A stretch of 7,114 nt of DNA, taken from NCBI GenBank assembly GCA_017416665.1, contig JAFQBO010000195.1, positions 1-7,114 of the forward strand, in the 5' to 3' direction. Under the pieces are notes generated by a model that was given only the letters and a program-made list of their open reading frames with translations, had not been told where the DNA came from and searched no databases. Below are positions 5,591-7,114 of the stretch, piece by piece. The first letter of the stretch is position 1, and the number at the start of each line of letters is the position of its first letter. Source of the stretch: Oscillospiraceae bacterium. Its GTDB lineage: Bacteria > Bacillota > Clostridia > Oscillospirales > Ruminococcaceae. The translations under genes were made by a program, and so were the position numbers.

Positions 5591-6478
5591 TTAAAGCTCA
5601 ATCTTTCCGTAAAGTCCGGCATTAATGTCATCTTCCGGTCTTGGTTTTTTGTAATCCTTTTCAAAGCTTGTCTTGAGATCAAGTGAACGTGGTTCTCTGT
5701 ATGGTCTGTGACCGTCACGACCTCTTCTGTTTCTATTGCCCTTGCGTGGATTATCTGACGCAATTACGACCTTTCTGTAAGGTTCCTCTCCTATTGATTT
5801 TGAATTTACACCATCAATCTTTACAACAGTTGAATGGATAATTCTTCTTTCATATGGATTCATTGGTTCTAAAACAGTTGATCTGCCTGATTTCAAAACC
5901 TTATTACTGATCTTTTCAGCGAGTGATTTCAGAGTTTCTGCTCTCTTGTCACGATAACCACAGCTGTCAAGAGTAATTCTGATATAATCACCTTCACCCT
6001 TATTTACAACCAGTGATGAAAGGTACTGAAGTGCATCAAGTGTTTCACCACGTCTGCCAATAACAGCACCTGAACCCTTACTGTCAATATCAGCAACGAT
6101 CCCGCCATCCTTAGCCTGTACATTTACACTGCATTCAATTTCCATTTTATCAAGAATTTTTGAAATAAAGTCATGACAGATTTCAAGCTTTTCAGCAGGA
6201 ATTTCCTTAATTTCATTGTCTGTGTTTTCAGCGATCTCAGTTACTTCTGCTGCATCACTTACAGCCGATGTCTGTACTGTTTCTGCAACAGCTTCCTGAA
6301 CTACAGGTTCTTCGTATTCTGCCTGTACCTTTGCTTCTGATTTAATGCGTCCGAAAAGACCTGTTTTTACATCTTCAAGTACAGTAAATTTAATCTTGTC
6401 TGCTGTCACACCAAAACTTTCAACTGCTTTTGCCTTTGCTTCTTCAATAGATCTCCCGCTAAAAATTTCATTCTTCAT
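5591..6478 (-). CDS. jag: RNA-binding protein Jag/KhpB (KH and R3H domains)
   Basis: Jag (SpoIIIJ-associated protein, KhpB) is a cytoplasmic RNA-binding protein that in other Firmicutes partners with KhpA and influences cell elongation, division and sporulation. Order of domains: Jag_N (about 3-52, with the typical TGLFGRIKSEAKV), an acidic Ala/Glu/Val-rich linker (about 54-95), a KH type II domain (about 97-170) with the GxxG loop GRRG (141-144), and an R3H domain with R211-xxx-H215 in NPYERRIIHS. A roughly 50-residue tail, Arg/Asn-rich and then charged and ending GLYGKIEL, makes it longer (295) than the roughly 200-residue B. subtilis protein. AAAGGAG stands 9 bases before the ATG. It follows yidC as usual and ends in two hairpins. 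Confidence 0.94.
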   Translation of the reverse strand: MKNEIFSGRSIEEAKAKAVESFGVTADKIKFTVLEDVKTGLFGRIKSEAKVQAEYEEPVVQEAVAETVQTSAVSDAAEVTEIAENTDNEIKEIPAEKLEICHDFISKILDKMEIECSVNVQAKDGGIVADIDSKGSGAVIGRRGETLDALQYLSSLVVNKGEGDYIRITLDSCGYRDKRAETLKSLAEKISNKVLKSGRSTVLEPMNPYERRIIHSTVVKIDGVNSKSIGEEPYRKVVIASDNPRKGNRNRRGRDGHRPYREPRSLDLKTSFEKDYKKPRPEDDINAGLYGKIEL

Positions 6479-6496
6479 TTTTTAATTCTCCTTTCG

Positions 6497-6518
6497 CATT
6501 GTTTTTATTTAAACAATG
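6497..6518 (-). repeat. Small hairpin between yidC and jag
   Basis: CATTGTTT (6497-6504) and AAACAATG (6511-6518) pair perfectly around 6 bases. On the minus strand the stem ends two bases before the jag AAAGGAG. It could modestly tune jag translation or mRNA processing. No U-run follows, so it is not a terminator. Confidence 0.35.
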
Positions 6519-6523
6519 TGATA

Positions 6524-6949
6524 TTATTCGTTATCATCATCATCAACGTATTCTTCGCCGTATTTTTCAGCCATACGTTTTCTTGCTTCCTTCAGAAGCT
6601 CTCTGTTATACTTGTTCTTTTCTGATTTTGACATATTTTCTGTTGCCGCCATATAGTCAGGTCTTCCTGCCTTTACAGCATCCTGTGCCTGCTGATTCAA
6701 CTGTGACTGCTGTTCAAGCATTCTCTGCATGAAACCAGGCTTTTTGTTTTTATTCTTTTCCTTGAGCTTTTCGTTTATAGCCTCTACACGCTTAGGAGTA
6801 AAGTATGAATAAAGTGCAAACGACTGAATAAATGAGAAAACTGATGACCAGATCCAGTAAAAACCAACACCGGCAGGGAATGTAAGTGCCAGATATACCG
6901 AGAAAAGAGGCATACCGTAAAGCATAAATTTGAAATTCGGTGCTGACAT
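6524..6949 (-). CDS. yidC: C-terminal fragment of YidC/Oxa1 membrane insertase (5'-truncated)
   Basis: Only the end of YidC is present. Residues 8-50 form the last two membrane segments, with the family-typical MPLFSVYLALTFPAGVGFYW, followed by a long basic, glutamine-rich cytoplasmic tail that ends in aspartates. Full-length relatives are several hundred residues; here the first membrane segment with its essential arginine, the cytoplasmic hairpin and two further segments are missing. The frame upstream reads RGGKKRK and then a stop (6971-6973), and nothing YidC-like lies further up. An AGGAGG 13 bases before the ATG may permit translation but may also be former coding sequence (RGG). Probably a pseudogene remnant, a split gene or an assembly junction. 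The neighbour jag confirms it is the native yidC position. Confidence 0.85.
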   Translation of the reverse strand: MSAPNFKFMLYGMPLFSVYLALTFPAGVGFYWIWSSVFSFIQSFALYSYFTPKRVEAINEKLKEKNKNKKPGFMQRMLEQQSQLNQQAQDAVKAGRPDYMAATENMSKSEKNKYNRELLKEARKRMAEKYGEEYVDDDDNE

Positions 6950-7000
6950 TTTTCTCTTTTTTCCTCCTCTTTATTTTAATTAAATAGTAGTTTTATGTGG

Positions 7001-7114
7001 TTAAAATTCCAATTCAAACATTACTTTGTCAATATCATCGGGATAAATTTCTATCTCGTCGAGGTAGTCAAGAATAATATCTTTCATTCCATCGGCACTA
7101 TAGCAATCCCCTGC
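7001..7114 (-). CDS. Hypothetical acidic protein, C-terminal 37 residues (partial)
   Basis: An open frame enters from the right edge and stops with TAA at 7003-7001. The visible 37 residues are rich in Asp and Glu, contain DIILDYLDEIEIYPDDIDK and end MFELEF. I do not recognise the family. It is not YidC and not one of the genes that normally precede jag (rpmH, rnpA, yidD). It stops 51 bp before the YidC fragment on the same strand. A start inside this stretch (ATG at codon 10) has no ribosome site, so the gene most likely continues beyond the window. Acidic short C-termini of this sort occur in immunity-like and other small accessory proteins, but nothing here proves a role. Confidence 0.6.
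   Translation of the reverse strand, partial: AGDCYSADGMKDIILDYLDEIEIYPDDIDKVMFELEF

Noticed and set aside
5681..5697. GTGAACGTGGTTC resembling a parS core
   Set aside because: The centre is AACGTG, not CACGTG, the arms do not match, and it is coding sequence of the jag tail.
1..7114. CRISPR array, tRNA, rRNA or complete insertion sequence
   Set aside because: No regularly spaced repeats, cloverleaf-like segments, rRNA-like stretches or transposase fragments were seen in the window.

Overview
The window comes from an AT-rich, low-GC Gram-positive genome. The gene order yidC'-jag-mnmE-mnmG-rsmG-noc is the origin-proximal cluster seen in Firmicutes. The short acidic protein tails, strong AGGAGG-type ribosome sites and GC-rich hairpin repeats in the flank suggest a Clostridia member, possibly Ruminococcus-like; that placement is an inference from memory of such genomes. 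Every recognisable gene lies on the minus strand, so transcription runs from high to low coordinates.

Layout in transcription order. At 7114-7001 is the last 37 codons of an unidentified acidic protein. At 6949-6524 is a 141-codon reading frame holding only the C-terminal third of the membrane insertase YidC; the N-terminal core is absent and unrelated sequence stands in its place. At 6478-5591 is jag (khpB, RNA binding), closed by two hairpins. A 278-bp gap follows with a sigma-70-like promoter, an inverted repeat and a structured leader ending in a U-run, which looks like an attenuator. Then come mnmE (5312-3948), a perfect 16-bp parS palindrome, mnmG (3898-2018), rsmG (2018-1317, sharing one base with the mnmG stop), a terminator, noc (1194-355), and a second identical parS palindrome 7 bp after the noc stop. 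Positions 1-331 contain no gene but are dense in hairpins, including a bidirectional terminator at the left edge.

Functionally, MnmE and MnmG form the complex that modifies the wobble uridine of certain tRNAs, and RsmG methylates 16S rRNA in the 530 loop. Jag binds RNA, and YidC inserts membrane proteins. Noc is a ParB-family CTPase that couples chromosome position to division.

Three points deserve attention. The ParB-like protein carries the four Noc-type DNA-specificity residues, yet the two palindromes beside it are parS type and no Noc-type site is present. The YidC gene is cut at its 5' side. The mnmE leader looks able to terminate transcription early. Apart from these the region is a conserved housekeeping locus; I see no CRISPR array, transposase, tRNA or defence system.
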